A stretch of 32,918 nt of DNA from Rhodococcus sp. 1168. GTDB taxonomy: Bacteria > Actinomycetota > Actinomycetes > Mycobacteriales > Mycobacteriaceae. A program made the translations under genes and the position numbers. The DNA lies in assembly GCF_002091955.1 (NCBI RefSeq), contig NZ_MKKY01000028.1, forward strand, positions 1 through 32,918, in the 5' to 3' direction. Below the pieces are notes generated by a model. That model did not search any database. It was not told where the DNA came from and saw only the letters and a list, made by a program, of their open reading frames with translations. Shown in pieces: positions 5,858-15,007 of the stretch. Within the stretch, counting starts at the first letter, position 1; each line of letters opens with the position of its first letter.

Positions 5858-8803
5858 TCATTGCTCGTTCAGGTTGAGTCCACTGCGGACTGTGCGCATC
5901 AAATCATCGATGACCACAGGCTTCGGTATGAACTCGATAATTTCGAGATCACGAGGAACTCCACCCGTGGCGGCGCTTAGTGCGACAACAGGAACATCTC
6001 GACCAGGTAATTCGGTACGGACACGACGAATCAGGTCCCAGCCATTTCCGTCCGGAAGTTGGATATCGAGCAAGATCAAGTCGATTCTCTGACTGGGATC
6101 ATCGAGAAGGTCCCAAGCCTCCGCGAGGGTCTTCACTGAAACAACGGTGATTGCTGAGGTCTGAGTGAGCGACGATTCGATCAGTCGTGCACAGGCTGGG
6201 TCGTCCTCGACAGAAAGGACGATGCCACCAGCTTCATTCTTCGTTTCCTGGGTTTTAGGAGGTAGCAGCGGCACCCAGTCTGCACTGGCGAGGGGCAGTG
6301 AGACCCAGAAGGTGCTTCCACAACCGATCGTACTGCGAACATCGAGGTGACCATTCATCAACTTGACCAGTTGTTTCGACAATGCGAGGCCCAAGCCGGA
6401 TCCCTCGGCCGGATGCTCGCCGACTCGCTTGAACGGTATGAACAGGTCTGTCAGATCGTCTTCGCGGATGCCGGGCCCTGAGTCGGTTACCGCTATGCAA
6501 TCAGTCTCGACCGAAATCTCGACGCGACCACCGGATGGCGAGAACTTGATTGCATTGCCCACGAGATTGATCAGGACTTGACGCAACCTCTGAGAGTCAG
6601 CGCGTATCCACAGATTTGGGTTTTCGGTACGCACCTCGAGCACAATCTCGCGATCGAGAGCCAAACCCGTGACGATTTCGATTGTGTCATGGACACTGTC
6701 GAGGGCTCTGACAGCCTCCAAACGCATCTCTAGCTGTCCAGTCTCCGCGCCTGACAGATCGAGTAAATCGTTGATCAGCTGGAGAAGATGGCGTCCTGCT
6801 GCGAGGATATGGCCCACCCCTTCGGTCTGGCGTTCCGGGGTGAGGCCGCCCATCTCCATCAATTGGGCAAATCCGATCACAGCGTTCAGTGGGGTGCGTA
6901 ACTCGTGGCTGACAAGCGCAAGAAAATCGGTCTTCGTCTTACTGGCTGCCTCTGCGACGGCTTGTTCCCTCCTGGCATGGGCCACCCGACGACGCTCAGT
7001 CAAATCGAATAGTTCCACGCAGAAATACATCGGATCACCATCGGGCCCGGATACCAAAGACCCGCTCATGGCGGCCCAAAGTGGCGAGTCCGGGTCATTT
7101 GTCGTCACCCTCACCTCAGAGAGTCGGAATGACTCGTTGCCACCAGCTGATCGACAAGATGCAGCAGATCGAACGCCTTCCCGAAGACTCGTCGCATCCA
7201 TCGGTTGAAGGAATTCTCCGAGCTGACGCCCGACACCGGGGGATCCCAGCATCGCTATCAGCGCCGGATTGGTTTGCAACAGTACACCGTCCATATCCAT
7301 GACGGCCATTCCGACAGCAGCCCCGGTAAAGGCGCTGCGAAATCTGGATTCACTTTCCTGTAATCTGGAAAAAAGCATATAAGTGCCTATCGCAATCGAC
7401 GCTGTATATGTGAATCGATTGACAAGCTCGATTGCGATAGGCGTCGGTTTCCATGGTTTCGAATGATAAACCGCAAAGGTGCCGAGCACTTCGCCTCGAT
7501 CGGCATCGAGGATTGGAGTGGACCAACAAGAGCGGAGTCCGTGCCGGATCGCAAGGGTGCGAAAAACCGCCCATCGGTAGTCGGTGGCGATATCGACCGC
7601 AACCACTGGGCGCTGAGTGTAGGCCGCCGTGCCACATGAGCCGACTTGTGGACCGATCCGGACGCCGTCGATGGCCTGACGGAATGGCTCTGGAAGGTTG
7701 ATGCTTGCGCCGTGCGACAACGTACCTGCCGCACGATCGAGCAACAAGATCGAGCAAATGCTGTCTGGAAGTTGCGCTTCCATCGCTCTGATCACGGCGC
7801 TGAGGCTCTCTGTGAGCGGTACGCGCCTGGCAATCCCTTCCAATATTTCGGCCTGAGCCTCGAGCAGCCCCAGTCCGGTGGATGGAAGTGTCTGTACTTG
7901 CTGCTCAGGTTCCTCAGACCGCCCAATAGGTAAGCGTAGGAGTACACATGTGCCGGCATGCCCGTCTCGCCGAAGGACCCGCAGTTCCCCGCCTGCCGCG
8001 TCGGCGAACTCCGTGGCCTCGCTCAGCCCGATCTCGTTTTGATTCTCTGGCCAGCCACTCTGAAATGCGGTGTGTGCACGCTTCAGCGACCATTCCACCG
8101 GAATACCGCACCCGTCGTCGATGATGCGGATCTCTACCGAATCCCGATCAGTACGCACCTCGCATTGGATAGTTTCAGCGCCGGCGGCTGTCGCATTGTC
8201 GATAATCGCTTCGATGGCGTCTACAAATTCGGAGTAGTCAACGACTACGGGAAAGGGGCCGTCGGCACGCACAGTTATTGTCGGCCCTGCGCGAGAAGCC
8301 TCATCGCCTGTGGCAATCTCGCTCGTGAGCGTCGTCGCGACGTCGATCTCCCGCAGTGATCCATAACGGGCCCTCCCCGGTCTACCGGCTCTCCAGGTCA
8401 AGTCACGACCCTGGCCGGCGATCTGTCGGAGCTGCTCGACCCGGGTAGAAGATTCTCCACCAGTGGTAAGCACGTCGGCCATCATGCCGACAGACAGGAA
8501 GGCTGTACCCAGATCGTGGACAGCTTGTCGGTGGTCCGTCATAGATGCGCGGCGTCGGTCGGCAAGTCGCCGAGCGGCGATGGTCGCCCAGCGCACGGTT
8601 CGGGGATCGGCATCACATGGAATTACAATGTCAGCTCCATCTAGTTGAGCCTGAACTGACAAATCGGGCCTATACGAAGGGACAAGTGCAACGATGGCAG
8701 AATCGGGATCGGACGCCCTCGTGTTGGCCACTGACACTGCGGCGACAACTTGACAAGAAGTTTCATGTGGATCTTCGTCGTCGCGCTGAAGGAGCTTCTG
8801 CAT
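5858..8803 (-). CDS. hybrid sensor histidine kinase with two kinase modules, GAF, PAS and receiver
   Basis: A 981-residue soluble-looking sensor kinase with no membrane segments seen. Order: a degenerate receiver-like stretch (about 30-80); a first kinase module with His96 (AVHDLG) and an ATPase domain with Asn203 (AIIDNA) and DDGCGIP near 229-235 but a degenerate second glycine box; GAF domain about 316-471; PAS about 486-601; HisKA with His633 (SHELRTPL); full HATPase with Asn750, DSGPG near 774 and GSGLGL at 801-806; C-terminal receiver with Asp867/868, phospho-acceptor Asp913 (LILLDIQLP), Ser943 and Lys961. The ATG at 8803 overlaps the start codon of the divergent NarL-type regulator; its ribosome site (TTGGGGAT) is weak, so a start slightly downstream is possible. 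The frame stays open to 9145, but that part is antisense to the regulator gene. Confidence 0.88.
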   Translation of the reverse strand: MQKLLQRDDEDPHETSCQVVAAVSVANTRASDPDSAIVALVPSYRPDLSVQAQLDGADIVIPCDADPRTVRWATIAARRLADRRRASMTDHRQAVHDLGTAFLSVGMMADVLTTGGESSTRVEQLRQIAGQGRDLTWRAGRPGRARYGSLREIDVATTLTSEIATGDEASRAGPTITVRADGPFPVVVDYSEFVDAIEAIIDNATAAGAETIQCEVRTDRDSVEIRIIDDGCGIPVEWSLKRAHTAFQSGWPENQNEIGLSEATEFADAAGGELRVLRRDGHAGTCVLLRLPIGRSEEPEQQVQTLPSTGLGLLEAQAEILEGIARRVPLTESLSAVIRAMEAQLPDSICSILLLDRAAGTLSHGASINLPEPFRQAIDGVRIGPQVGSCGTAAYTQRPVVAVDIATDYRWAVFRTLAIRHGLRSCWSTPILDADRGEVLGTFAVYHSKPWKPTPIAIELVNRFTYTASIAIGTYMLFSRLQESESRFRSAFTGAAVGMAVMDMDGVLLQTNPALIAMLGSPGVGRQLGEFLQPMDATSLREGVRSAASCRSAGGNESFRLSEVRVTTNDPDSPLWAAMSGSLVSGPDGDPMYFCVELFDLTERRRVAHARREQAVAEAASKTKTDFLALVSHELRTPLNAVIGFAQLMEMGGLTPERQTEGVGHILAAGRHLLQLINDLLDLSGAETGQLEMRLEAVRALDSVHDTIEIVTGLALDREIVLEVRTENPNLWIRADSQRLRQVLINLVGNAIKFSPSGGRVEISVETDCIAVTDSGPGIREDDLTDLFIPFKRVGEHPAEGSGLGLALSKQLVKLMNGHLDVRSTIGCGSTFWVSLPLASADWVPLLPPKTQETKNEAGGIVLSVEDDPACARLIESSLTQTSAITVVSVKTLAEAWDLLDDPSQRIDLILLDIQLPDGNGWDLIRRVRTELPGRDVPVVALSAATGGVPRDLEIIEFIPKPVVIDDLMRTVRSGLNLNEQ

Positions 8804-9527
8804 GGATAATCCCCAAGCACAAATACATCGTGAACAAACCTCGGCTGCGGCTCGAATGCCACAACCGCAATCGACCATAGCAGCACGCTTGGATACCTCA
8901 TCGGTGGTCATCATCGATGACCACCGGGTTTTTACCGAGCTGTTCGCCGAGGCGCTGCAAGGCGCTGGGTGGCTTGTGCCTGCGACCGCGTTCAACCTCG
9001 CAGACGGGATGGCCGCGGTCGAGCGATTCCATCCAGATCTTGTAGTACTCGATCGCAACCTGCCAGATGGGGACGGACTGACCGTCCTCGAGCACATTCG
9101 CCAGGTAACTCCGGAGACGCGAGTATTGATGCTGACTGCATCCACAGATCGCGACGTCTTGCGCGAAGCGCTCGCCGCTGGGTGTCACGGGTACGTCACC
9201 AAATCGCGCGGCATTTCGGAAGTGCTGGCCGCAGTCGATGCAATGAATCGAGGTAACACCCCGATATCGACCGATCTCGGTCCCTCAGTTGGACCGGGTG
9301 CATATGAACCTGCTCCCTCCTTCACAGCTAGGGAGACCGACGTGTTGGAACTCGTCTGCGCAGGCATGACCAACCGCGAGGTTGCAGAGCGCCTATATCT
9401 CAGTGTGAACACCGTCAGGAATCATGTCGCTCACATACTGGACAAACTTGGTGCTCGCTCGAAACTCGAAGCGATGGCGATCGTCGGGCGCTCCGGTCTT
9501 GTCGGGACACGACCGGAGCGACGTTGA
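8802..9527 (+). CDS. NarL/LuxR-type response regulator
   Basis: A 241-residue two-component regulator. An N-terminal 33-residue low-complexity tail precedes the receiver (SSVVIIDDHRVF, residues 33-150), with Asp39-Asp40, phospho-acceptor Asp84 (VVLDRNLPDG), Thr112 and Lys134. The LuxR-type helix-turn-helix is at about 172-232 (FTARETDVLELV, TNREVAERLYLSVNTVRNHV). The ATG at 8802 has AAGGAG about 9 bases upstream, inside the kinase gene. Its start codon overlaps that of the divergent hybrid kinase, the most likely phosphate donor. Targets are unknown. Confidence 0.9.
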   Translation: MDNPQAQIHREQTSAAARMPQPQSTIAARLDTSSVVIIDDHRVFTELFAEALQGAGWLVPATAFNLADGMAAVERFHPDLVVLDRNLPDGDGLTVLEHIRQVTPETRVLMLTASTDRDVLREALAAGCHGYVTKSRGISEVLAAVDAMNRGNTPISTDLGPSVGPGAYEPAPSFTARETDVLELVCAGMTNREVAERLYLSVNTVRNHVAHILDKLGARSKLEAMAIVGRSGLVGTRPERR

Positions 9528-9903
9528 TCATTCGTTGAGATGAACTTGTTCTTCCGGTGATTCCGACGTAGGAAACTATCGGGTGTGACGATGTCCCAGG
9601 TGACCGGATCGAGCACGACAGTCTTCGAGATGTCTACTCAGGCGTGGAGTGAGGGAAACTCGAGCTGCATGCATTGATCGATCCCTCGGTTCTCGGTTCC
9701 GAGTTCATACCTTTTTCACTGTCGAGAAACAGCAATGGCACGGATCTGCTTTCTCGGCAACCAATTTCGGTGGCCACAATTGCAAGTGGCTACTGTCACG
9801 ACCGGAGACCGGTGTGCGGATTGGAGCTACCACGGCGTCACCCGCGAGACACCCGGGCTAATCCGACTGGCTTCTGGTATGTACTACATAGACAGGACAC
9901 GCA
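9528..9903. other. gap upstream of fbiC
   Basis: 376 bases without a credible gene. Reading frames entering this stretch from 9649, 9674 and 9735 run into fbiC in a different frame and have no family features. No clear terminator, riboswitch or strong inverted repeat was seen. It presumably holds the fbiC promoter and leader. Confidence 0.45.
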
Positions 9904-12438
9904 ATGACCGTAGAGTCGGCAACGCCGTCGCTCACTTCGAATCCCTCGGCCATGCGTCGCGTCCTACGTCGCGCACGCGACGGAGCGACTCTGAATGTCG
10001 ACGAGGCATCGATGCTGTTGCAGGCACGTGGCTCCGACTTGACGGACTTGTGTGCATCGGCTGCAAAGGTTCGCGACGCAGGGTTGTTGGCCGCTGGACG
10101 TCCGAACACCGTGACGTACTCGCGCAAAGTGTTCATTCCGCTGACCCGCCTGTGCCAGGACAAGTGCCACTACTGCACCTTCGTGACAGTGCCGGGCAAG
10201 CTGCGTTCCGAGGGGCACGGAATGTACCTCGAACCTGACGAGGTGCTTGATATTGCCCGCGCCGGGGCTGAATTGGGTTGCAAGGAGGCGCTGTTCACCT
10301 TGGGTGACCGCCCGGAGGCACGCTGGCCCGAGGCCAAGCAGTGGCTCGACGAGCGCGGTTACGACTCCACCCTCGACTACCTGCGGGCGATGTCGATCCG
10401 CGTTCTAGAGGAAACGGGACTTCTCCCGCACCTGAACCCCGGGGTGATGAGTTGGCAGGAACTTTCGCGTCTCAAGCCGGTAGCACCGTCGATGGGAATG
10501 ATGCTCGAGACCACTGCTACCAGGCTGTTCACCGACAAGGGTGAATGCCACTACGGCAGCCCGGACAAAGATCCGGCCGTTCGGTTGCGAACCTTGACCG
10601 ATGCGGGCCGTCTGAACGTTCCGTTCACAACCGGCATCTTGGTGGGCATCGGGGAGAACTTCTTCGAGCGTGCCGAGTCGATAATAGCAATTCGCAAGTC
10701 GCACAAAGCATTCGGTCATATTCAGGAAGTCATCATCCAGAACTTCCTGGCCAAGCCGGACACGGCGATGCGCGATGCTCACGATGCGGGTCTCGACGAG
10801 TTCCTTGCTGCTATCGCCGTCGCTCGTCTGCACCTGGGCCCGACGATGCGGATCCAGAGCCCGCCCAATCTTGTCTCCAACAGTGAATGCCTGGCCCTCC
10901 TCGGTGCCGGCGTCGACGACTGGGGCGGGGTTTCGCCGTTGACTCCCGATCACGTCAACCCCGAGCGCCCGTGGCCGAACCTCGAGACCTTGGCCGCTAT
11001 CAGTGCGGAGGCAGGCTTCGCGCTCACCGAGCGTACTGCCGCGCAGCCTGCCTACGTTCTGGCCGGAGCACCCTGGATCGACCCGCGGATCGCCGGTCAT
11101 GTTCAGGCGCTAGCCGATCCGAAGACCGGCTTGGCCAAGCTGGATACCAGGCCGGTTGGTCTGCCGTGGCAGGAGCCGGACGAATCCTGGGAGTCGAGTG
11201 GACGTGTCGACCTCAATACCGAGATCGACACGGACGGCCGCAACACCGAAACGCGCAGTGACCTGGGCAGCGCTTTCGGCGACTGGGAGACCGTGCGCGA
11301 GCAGGTTCTCGAACTGAGCGCTCCCGTTCGCGTCGACACCGATCTTCTTGCTGCACTGCGCAGTGCCGAGCGTGATCCGGCCGGATGCTCCGACGACGAG
11401 TATCACGCTCTCGCCATCGCCGAAGGTGTCGGACTGGAAGCTGTTGTCGCACTGGGAGATATACTCCGCAAGGAAGCCGTCGGTGACGATGTCACCTACG
11501 TGGTCAACCGCAACATCAACTTCACCAACATCTGCTACACCGGTTGCCGGTTCTGCGCCTTCGCGCAGCGCAAGGGTGACGACGACGCCTTCACCCTCTC
11601 GGCTGAGCAAGTTGCCGACCGGGCGTGGGAAGCGCACGTCGCCGGGGCCACCGAGGTGTGCATGCAGGGCGGTATCGATCCGGAACTCCCCGTCACGGGC
11701 TACGCCGACCTGGTGCGTGCGGTCAAGAAGCGCGTGCCGTCTATGCATGTCCACGCGTTTTCGCCGATGGAGATTGTGAACGGCGCTTCGCGCAGTGGTG
11801 AGAGCATCCGCGATTGGCTCACGGCGTTGCGTGAAGCGGGACTGGACACGATCCCGGGCACCGCAGCCGAGATCCTCGACGACGAGGTGCGTTGGATCCT
11901 CACCAAGGGTAAATTGCCGACGGCAGAATGGATCGAAGTAGTCACGACGGCGCACGAAGTGGGCCTGCGTTCGAGTTCGACCATGATGTACGGGCATGTC
12001 GATCAGCCGCATCACTGGGTCGGGCACCTCAACGTTCTGCGCGGAATCCAGGACCGCACAGGCGGATTCACCGAATTTGTTCTCCTGCCCTTCGTACACC
12101 AGAGTGCCCCGCTGTACCTGGCTGGTGCGTCGCGGCCAGGTCCGACAATCCGGGACAATCGCGCCGCGCACGCCTTGGCGCGCATCATGCTGCACGGCCG
12201 GATCCCAAACATCCAGACCAGTTGGGTCAAGCTGGGCACCACCGGAACGCAGATGATGCTCAACGGCGGCGCCAACGACCTCGGTGGGACGCTGATGGAG
12301 GAGACCATCTCGCGGATGGCCGGATCCCAGCACGGCAGCGAGAAGACAGTCACAGAACTGCGTGCCATCGCCGAAGGTATCGGCCGACCGGCACGTGAGC
12401 GAACAACCACTCACGCAAGGCGTATTCAGATCCCATGA
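9904..12438 (+). CDS. fbiC: FO synthase, fused CofG/CofH (7,8-didemethyl-8-hydroxy-5-deazariboflavin synthase)
   Basis: An 844-residue bifunctional radical-SAM enzyme that makes the deazaflavin chromophore FO of coenzyme F420 from tyrosine and 5-amino-6-ribitylamino-uracil. Two radical-SAM modules each show the CxxxCxxC iron-sulfur motif: Cys84/88/91 (CQDKCHYC, CofG half) and Cys544/548/551 (CYTGCRFC, CofH half). The length matches actinobacterial FbiC (about 850). The ATG at 9904 has only a weak upstream AGGA. The stop codon overlaps the start of the next gene by 4 bases (ATGA), indicating translational coupling with the guanylyltransferase of the same pathway. Whether this is the sole chromosomal copy or a second, accessory one cannot be told from the window. 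Confidence 0.96.
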   Translation: MTVESATPSLTSNPSAMRRVLRRARDGATLNVDEASMLLQARGSDLTDLCASAAKVRDAGLLAAGRPNTVTYSRKVFIPLTRLCQDKCHYCTFVTVPGKLRSEGHGMYLEPDEVLDIARAGAELGCKEALFTLGDRPEARWPEAKQWLDERGYDSTLDYLRAMSIRVLEETGLLPHLNPGVMSWQELSRLKPVAPSMGMMLETTATRLFTDKGECHYGSPDKDPAVRLRTLTDAGRLNVPFTTGILVGIGENFFERAESIIAIRKSHKAFGHIQEVIIQNFLAKPDTAMRDAHDAGLDEFLAAIAVARLHLGPTMRIQSPPNLVSNSECLALLGAGVDDWGGVSPLTPDHVNPERPWPNLETLAAISAEAGFALTERTAAQPAYVLAGAPWIDPRIAGHVQALADPKTGLAKLDTRPVGLPWQEPDESWESSGRVDLNTEIDTDGRNTETRSDLGSAFGDWETVREQVLELSAPVRVDTDLLAALRSAERDPAGCSDDEYHALAIAEGVGLEAVVALGDILRKEAVGDDVTYVVNRNINFTNICYTGCRFCAFAQRKGDDDAFTLSAEQVADRAWEAHVAGATEVCMQGGIDPELPVTGYADLVRAVKKRVPSMHVHAFSPMEIVNGASRSGESIRDWLTALREAGLDTIPGTAAEILDDEVRWILTKGKLPTAEWIEVVTTAHEVGLRSSSTMMYGHVDQPHHWVGHLNVLRGIQDRTGGFTEFVLLPFVHQSAPLYLAGASRPGPTIRDNRAAHALARIMLHGRIPNIQTSWVKLGTTGTQMMLNGGANDLGGTLMEETISRMAGSQHGSEKTVTELRAIAEGIGRPARERTTTHARRIQIP

Positions 12439-13076
12439 TCAGGACCACGAGCAACCGCTATGGAGTCGTAGTACCCATCCGGTCACTGGAAACGGGTAAG
12501 AGCCGCCTTCTGCCTGATTCGCATCCCCTGCGGCCACAGCTCGCGCTTGCGTTCTTTCTCGATACAATTTCCGCGCTTGAACGCAGTCCGTTCGTGGATC
12601 GTATCGTGGTGGTGTCGAAAGACATGACCATCCACCGATCCGTTCGGGCGCGATGCGAGGTTGTGGCGGACGCCGAGTCTGGCCTTGCAGCTGCGGTGGA
12701 CATCGGTGTCGAAGAGTTGCGAAACGGGCGGCATGCCGGGCCTGCTGCCGTTGTCCTCCCGGACTTGCCCTTTGCGACTGCCGACGCCTTCGACGAGTTC
12801 TTTCTCGATGCGCACAAACACGAGCGTGCATTCTTGGCCGACTCTGCCGGTGACGGCACGACGTGTGTGACAGCGACGTCGACGGACTTGCTGATCCACT
12901 GCTTCGGTCCGAACTCAGCCCGTACGCATGCCGCGATCGGACTCGTTGCACTAGGCGTTCCCGTACCCGCCTTACGTGCTGACGTAGATGTCCTCACCAA
13001 TTTGTGCGATCAGCAGTCGCTGAAACTAGGTGCGGAGACCAGCAAAGTGTTGAGCCGTTGGCGGATCCACGTATAG
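12435..13076 (+). CDS. fbiD: phosphoenolpyruvate/2-phospho-L-lactate guanylyltransferase (CofC/FbiD family)
   Basis: A 213-residue nucleotidyltransferase that activates the three-carbon acid used for the F420 side chain. In mycobacteria FbiD uses GTP and phosphoenolpyruvate to give the enolpyruvyl-diphospho-guanosine used by FbiA. Recognisable blocks are [14 protein letters not shown] near residue 11 (family pattern VPxKxxxxxKSRL), [17 protein letters not shown] near 115, [15 protein letters not shown] near 140 and [10 protein letters not shown] near 160. Some family positions vary (IR for VK, TGK for RAK, LADSAG for PD.AG), so activity is likely but not certain. It overlaps fbiC by 4 bases. 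fbiA and fbiB are not in the window. Confidence 0.88.
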   Translation: MIRTTSNRYGVVVPIRSLETGKSRLLPDSHPLRPQLALAFFLDTISALERSPFVDRIVVVSKDMTIHRSVRARCEVVADAESGLAAAVDIGVEELRNGRHAGPAAVVLPDLPFATADAFDEFFLDAHKHERAFLADSAGDGTTCVTATSTDLLIHCFGPNSARTHAAIGLVALGVPVPALRADVDVLTNLCDQQSLKLGAETSKVLSRWRIHV

Positions 13077-13077
13077 C

Positions 13078-13093
13078 GAGTCGACTGCGACTC
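13078..13093. terminator. short hairpin between convergent fbiD and thiolase genes
   Basis: GAGTCG-ACTG-CGACTC begins 2 bases after the fbiD stop codon: a perfect 6-base stem with a 4-base loop. No T-run follows in either direction, so it is at best a weak or stem-only terminator serving the convergent pair. Confidence 0.35.
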
Positions 13094-13138
13094 CACCCTG
13101 ACCGTCGATCGGTGTATTGCTGTTCGGGAAAGCGACAT

Positions 13139-14332
13139 TTACATACGTTCGATGATCGTCGCGTTTGCCATGCCCGCGCCTTCACACATGGTCTGCAGAC
13201 CGTAGCGTCCGCCACTGGCTTCGAGGTGATTGACCATTGTGGTCAGCAGACGCGTTCCGGAGGATCCGAGTGCATGGCCGAGCGCGATGGCGCCGCCCCA
13301 AGGGTTGAGCTTGGCAGGGTCTGCCCCGAACTCCTGCGCCCATGCCAGGGGCACAGGAGCAAAGGCCTCGTTGACCTCGTACGTATCCATGTCCGCAATG
13401 GTCAAACCGGCACGCGCAAGAACCTTGCGAGTGGCGGGGATCGGTGCGGTGAGCATGAAGATCGGGTCGTCGCCGGCTACGGAGAAAGAGTGGAAGCGCG
13501 CACGCGGGGTCAGTCCCAGCTTGGACGCCATCTCTTCACTCATGATCAGAGCAGCGGAAGCTCCGTCGGTGAAAGGTGAGGAGTTGCCGGGGGTGATTGC
13601 CCACTGTGCCTGCGGGAAACGTTCTGCGTACTTCTCGGTGTGGAACGACGGCCGCAGCCCGGCCAGACCTTCTGCAGTGGTGGAGCCTCGGATCGTCTCG
13701 TCGACGGTGTGCGAAACGGTCTCTCCAGCAGCACCAATCACCGAGATGGAGACGATCTCTTTGTCGAACAACCCCTGCGCCGCCGCTGCTTCGGCGCGCT
13801 GATGGGAACGCACAGAGAACGCGTCGAGGGCTTGACGGTCGAACTTCCATTTTGCGGAGATCAGCTCGGCGGAGATGCCCTGGTTGACCAGGCCCTCGGG
13901 GTAACGTGCGGCAATCCCGGGGCCTGATGCGTCCTTGCCCATGGTTGTGGATCCCATGGGGACCCGGCTCATGGATTCGACTCCGCATGCGATCACGATG
14001 TCGTAGGCTCCCGCGATGACGCCCTGGGCTGCGAAATGCGCTGCCTGCTGACTTGATCCGCACTGGCGGTCGATGGTGGTGGCCGGAACCGAATCTGGGA
14101 ACCCGGCGGACAGAACCGCACTCCGGGTGATGTTCAGGGCCTGTTCACCGGCTTGCCCGACGCAACCGCCGATGACGTCATCGACGAGTGCGGGGTCGAG
14201 ATCGTTGCGTTCGATGATCGAACGCAGAACATGCGCCATCAGTTCGACTGGGTGGGTTCCAGCCAACGCCCCACCAGGCTTTCCTTTGCCGGATGCGGTC
14301 CGGAGGACATCGACGATCACTGCCTTGGTCAT
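13139..14332 (-). CDS. acetyl-CoA C-acyltransferase (thiolase)
   Basis: A 397-residue thiolase, the carbon-carbon cleaving last step of beta-oxidation: 3-ketoacyl-CoA plus CoA gives acetyl-CoA (or propionyl-CoA) plus a shortened acyl-CoA. The nucleophilic cysteine is Cys91 (DRQCGSSQQA), with His353 (ALGHALGSSG) and the second catalytic Cys383 (QTMCEGAGMANA); NEAFAP is also present. GGCVGQAGEQALNITR resembles the FadA5-type steroid/side-chain thiolases, but chain specificity is not assigned. It is transcribed toward fbiD (62 bases between the stops) and away from the ligase at 15008. The ribosome site (GAAAGAA) is weak. A 9-base-arm hairpin lies about 75 bases upstream. Confidence 0.93.
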   Translation of the reverse strand: MTKAVIVDVLRTASGKGKPGGALAGTHPVELMAHVLRSIIERNDLDPALVDDVIGGCVGQAGEQALNITRSAVLSAGFPDSVPATTIDRQCGSSQQAAHFAAQGVIAGAYDIVIACGVESMSRVPMGSTTMGKDASGPGIAARYPEGLVNQGISAELISAKWKFDRQALDAFSVRSHQRAEAAAAQGLFDKEIVSISVIGAAGETVSHTVDETIRGSTTAEGLAGLRPSFHTEKYAERFPQAQWAITPGNSSPFTDGASAALIMSEEMASKLGLTPRARFHSFSVAGDDPIFMLTAPIPATRKVLARAGLTIADMDTYEVNEAFAPVPLAWAQEFGADPAKLNPWGGAIALGHALGSSGTRLLTTMVNHLEASGGRYGLQTMCEGAGMANATIIERM

Positions 14333-15007
14333 GGTGAGATTTCTTTCGTGTGAAGGGGTTTGGCGCGGATGGCGACCACGAGATGACGCAGAGCGTACAG
14401 ATCAGAGGGTAGCAGCGCCTCGCCAGAGCTGCTACCGATTCTCCCCGGAATCCCTGCTGGACCGTCCCCGATGTCGCCCGTGCCGGAGCCCTTGGACAGT
14501 GACTGAGTTAGCTTCCTACACAGCAGGTTCCCAGTCGGCGGAGTTCACGGACGATGAATCATCGACCGGACGCGTGGCATCACTCCACCGATCGCCAATG
14601 ACCTAAGGGCGGCGTCCTGCTGGACCGGGCGAACTGCTCAACGCTTGGATGGCCCGTACTCGACCGCTTCGACACAGCTTCAGGGCAGTCGGCTAGGAGC
14701 CAACGGTGTCGCGGCTCGATCCAGCTCGAGGGGCGGCCCCGCTGCCGGGATGGTGCAAATGCACTAGATCAATGTGGTGTGGTGAGCCCTTCTGCCCGGG
14801 CGAGTCTGCGCATAGCGTGGCAATCATCACACCTGGCGCAAGTTCACGACGGAGGACGAAGTGGGAAGAATCCGAGGCAAGGCTCGTCTGACCGCCATCG
14901 TTTTCCAGGGCCGGGAGACTGCGATCGATCACGTCTCGATTGGTCCATCAGGTTCGCAACCTTCCACTCCCCGTAGCCTTCTCGCCCGCACCTCATCAAG
15001 GAGTTCG
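14333..15007. other. long intergenic region between divergent thiolase and acyl-CoA ligase
   Basis: About 675 bases with no recognisable gene. It holds a strong hairpin at 14408-14436 and a ribosome site GGAGGA at 14851-14856 followed by GTG 14861, in frame with the ligase. Frames such as the minus-strand one at 14693-14932 show no family signal. It likely contains divergent promoters. Confidence 0.5.
14408..14436. promoter_or_regulatory. 9-base-arm inverted repeat upstream of thiolase
   Basis: GGTAGCAGC (14408-14416) and GCTGCTACC (14428-14436) are perfect complements with an 11-base loop. It lies about 75 bases before the thiolase start codon on the minus strand, so it could form a leader hairpin in that transcript or be a two-fold operator. 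No T-tract accompanies it. Confidence 0.45.

Noticed and set aside
8804..9145. N-terminal extension of the hybrid kinase to 9145
   Set aside because: The added 114 residues are basic/Ser-rich and antisense to a well-supported regulator receiver domain, so they are a shadow.
9735..10238. Open frame entering fbiC from its upstream gap
   Set aside because: Mostly overlaps the start of fbiC out of frame; no ribosome site or domain.
11110..12414. 434-codon open frame antisense to fbiC
   Set aside because: It mirrors the codon pattern of fbiC in GC-rich DNA, has no family motifs and no ribosome site; fbiC has full radical-SAM signatures.
14693..14932. 79-codon minus-strand frame in the thiolase-ligase gap
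   Set aside because: No family resemblance, no ribosome site, and it overlaps the candidate upstream ligase start.
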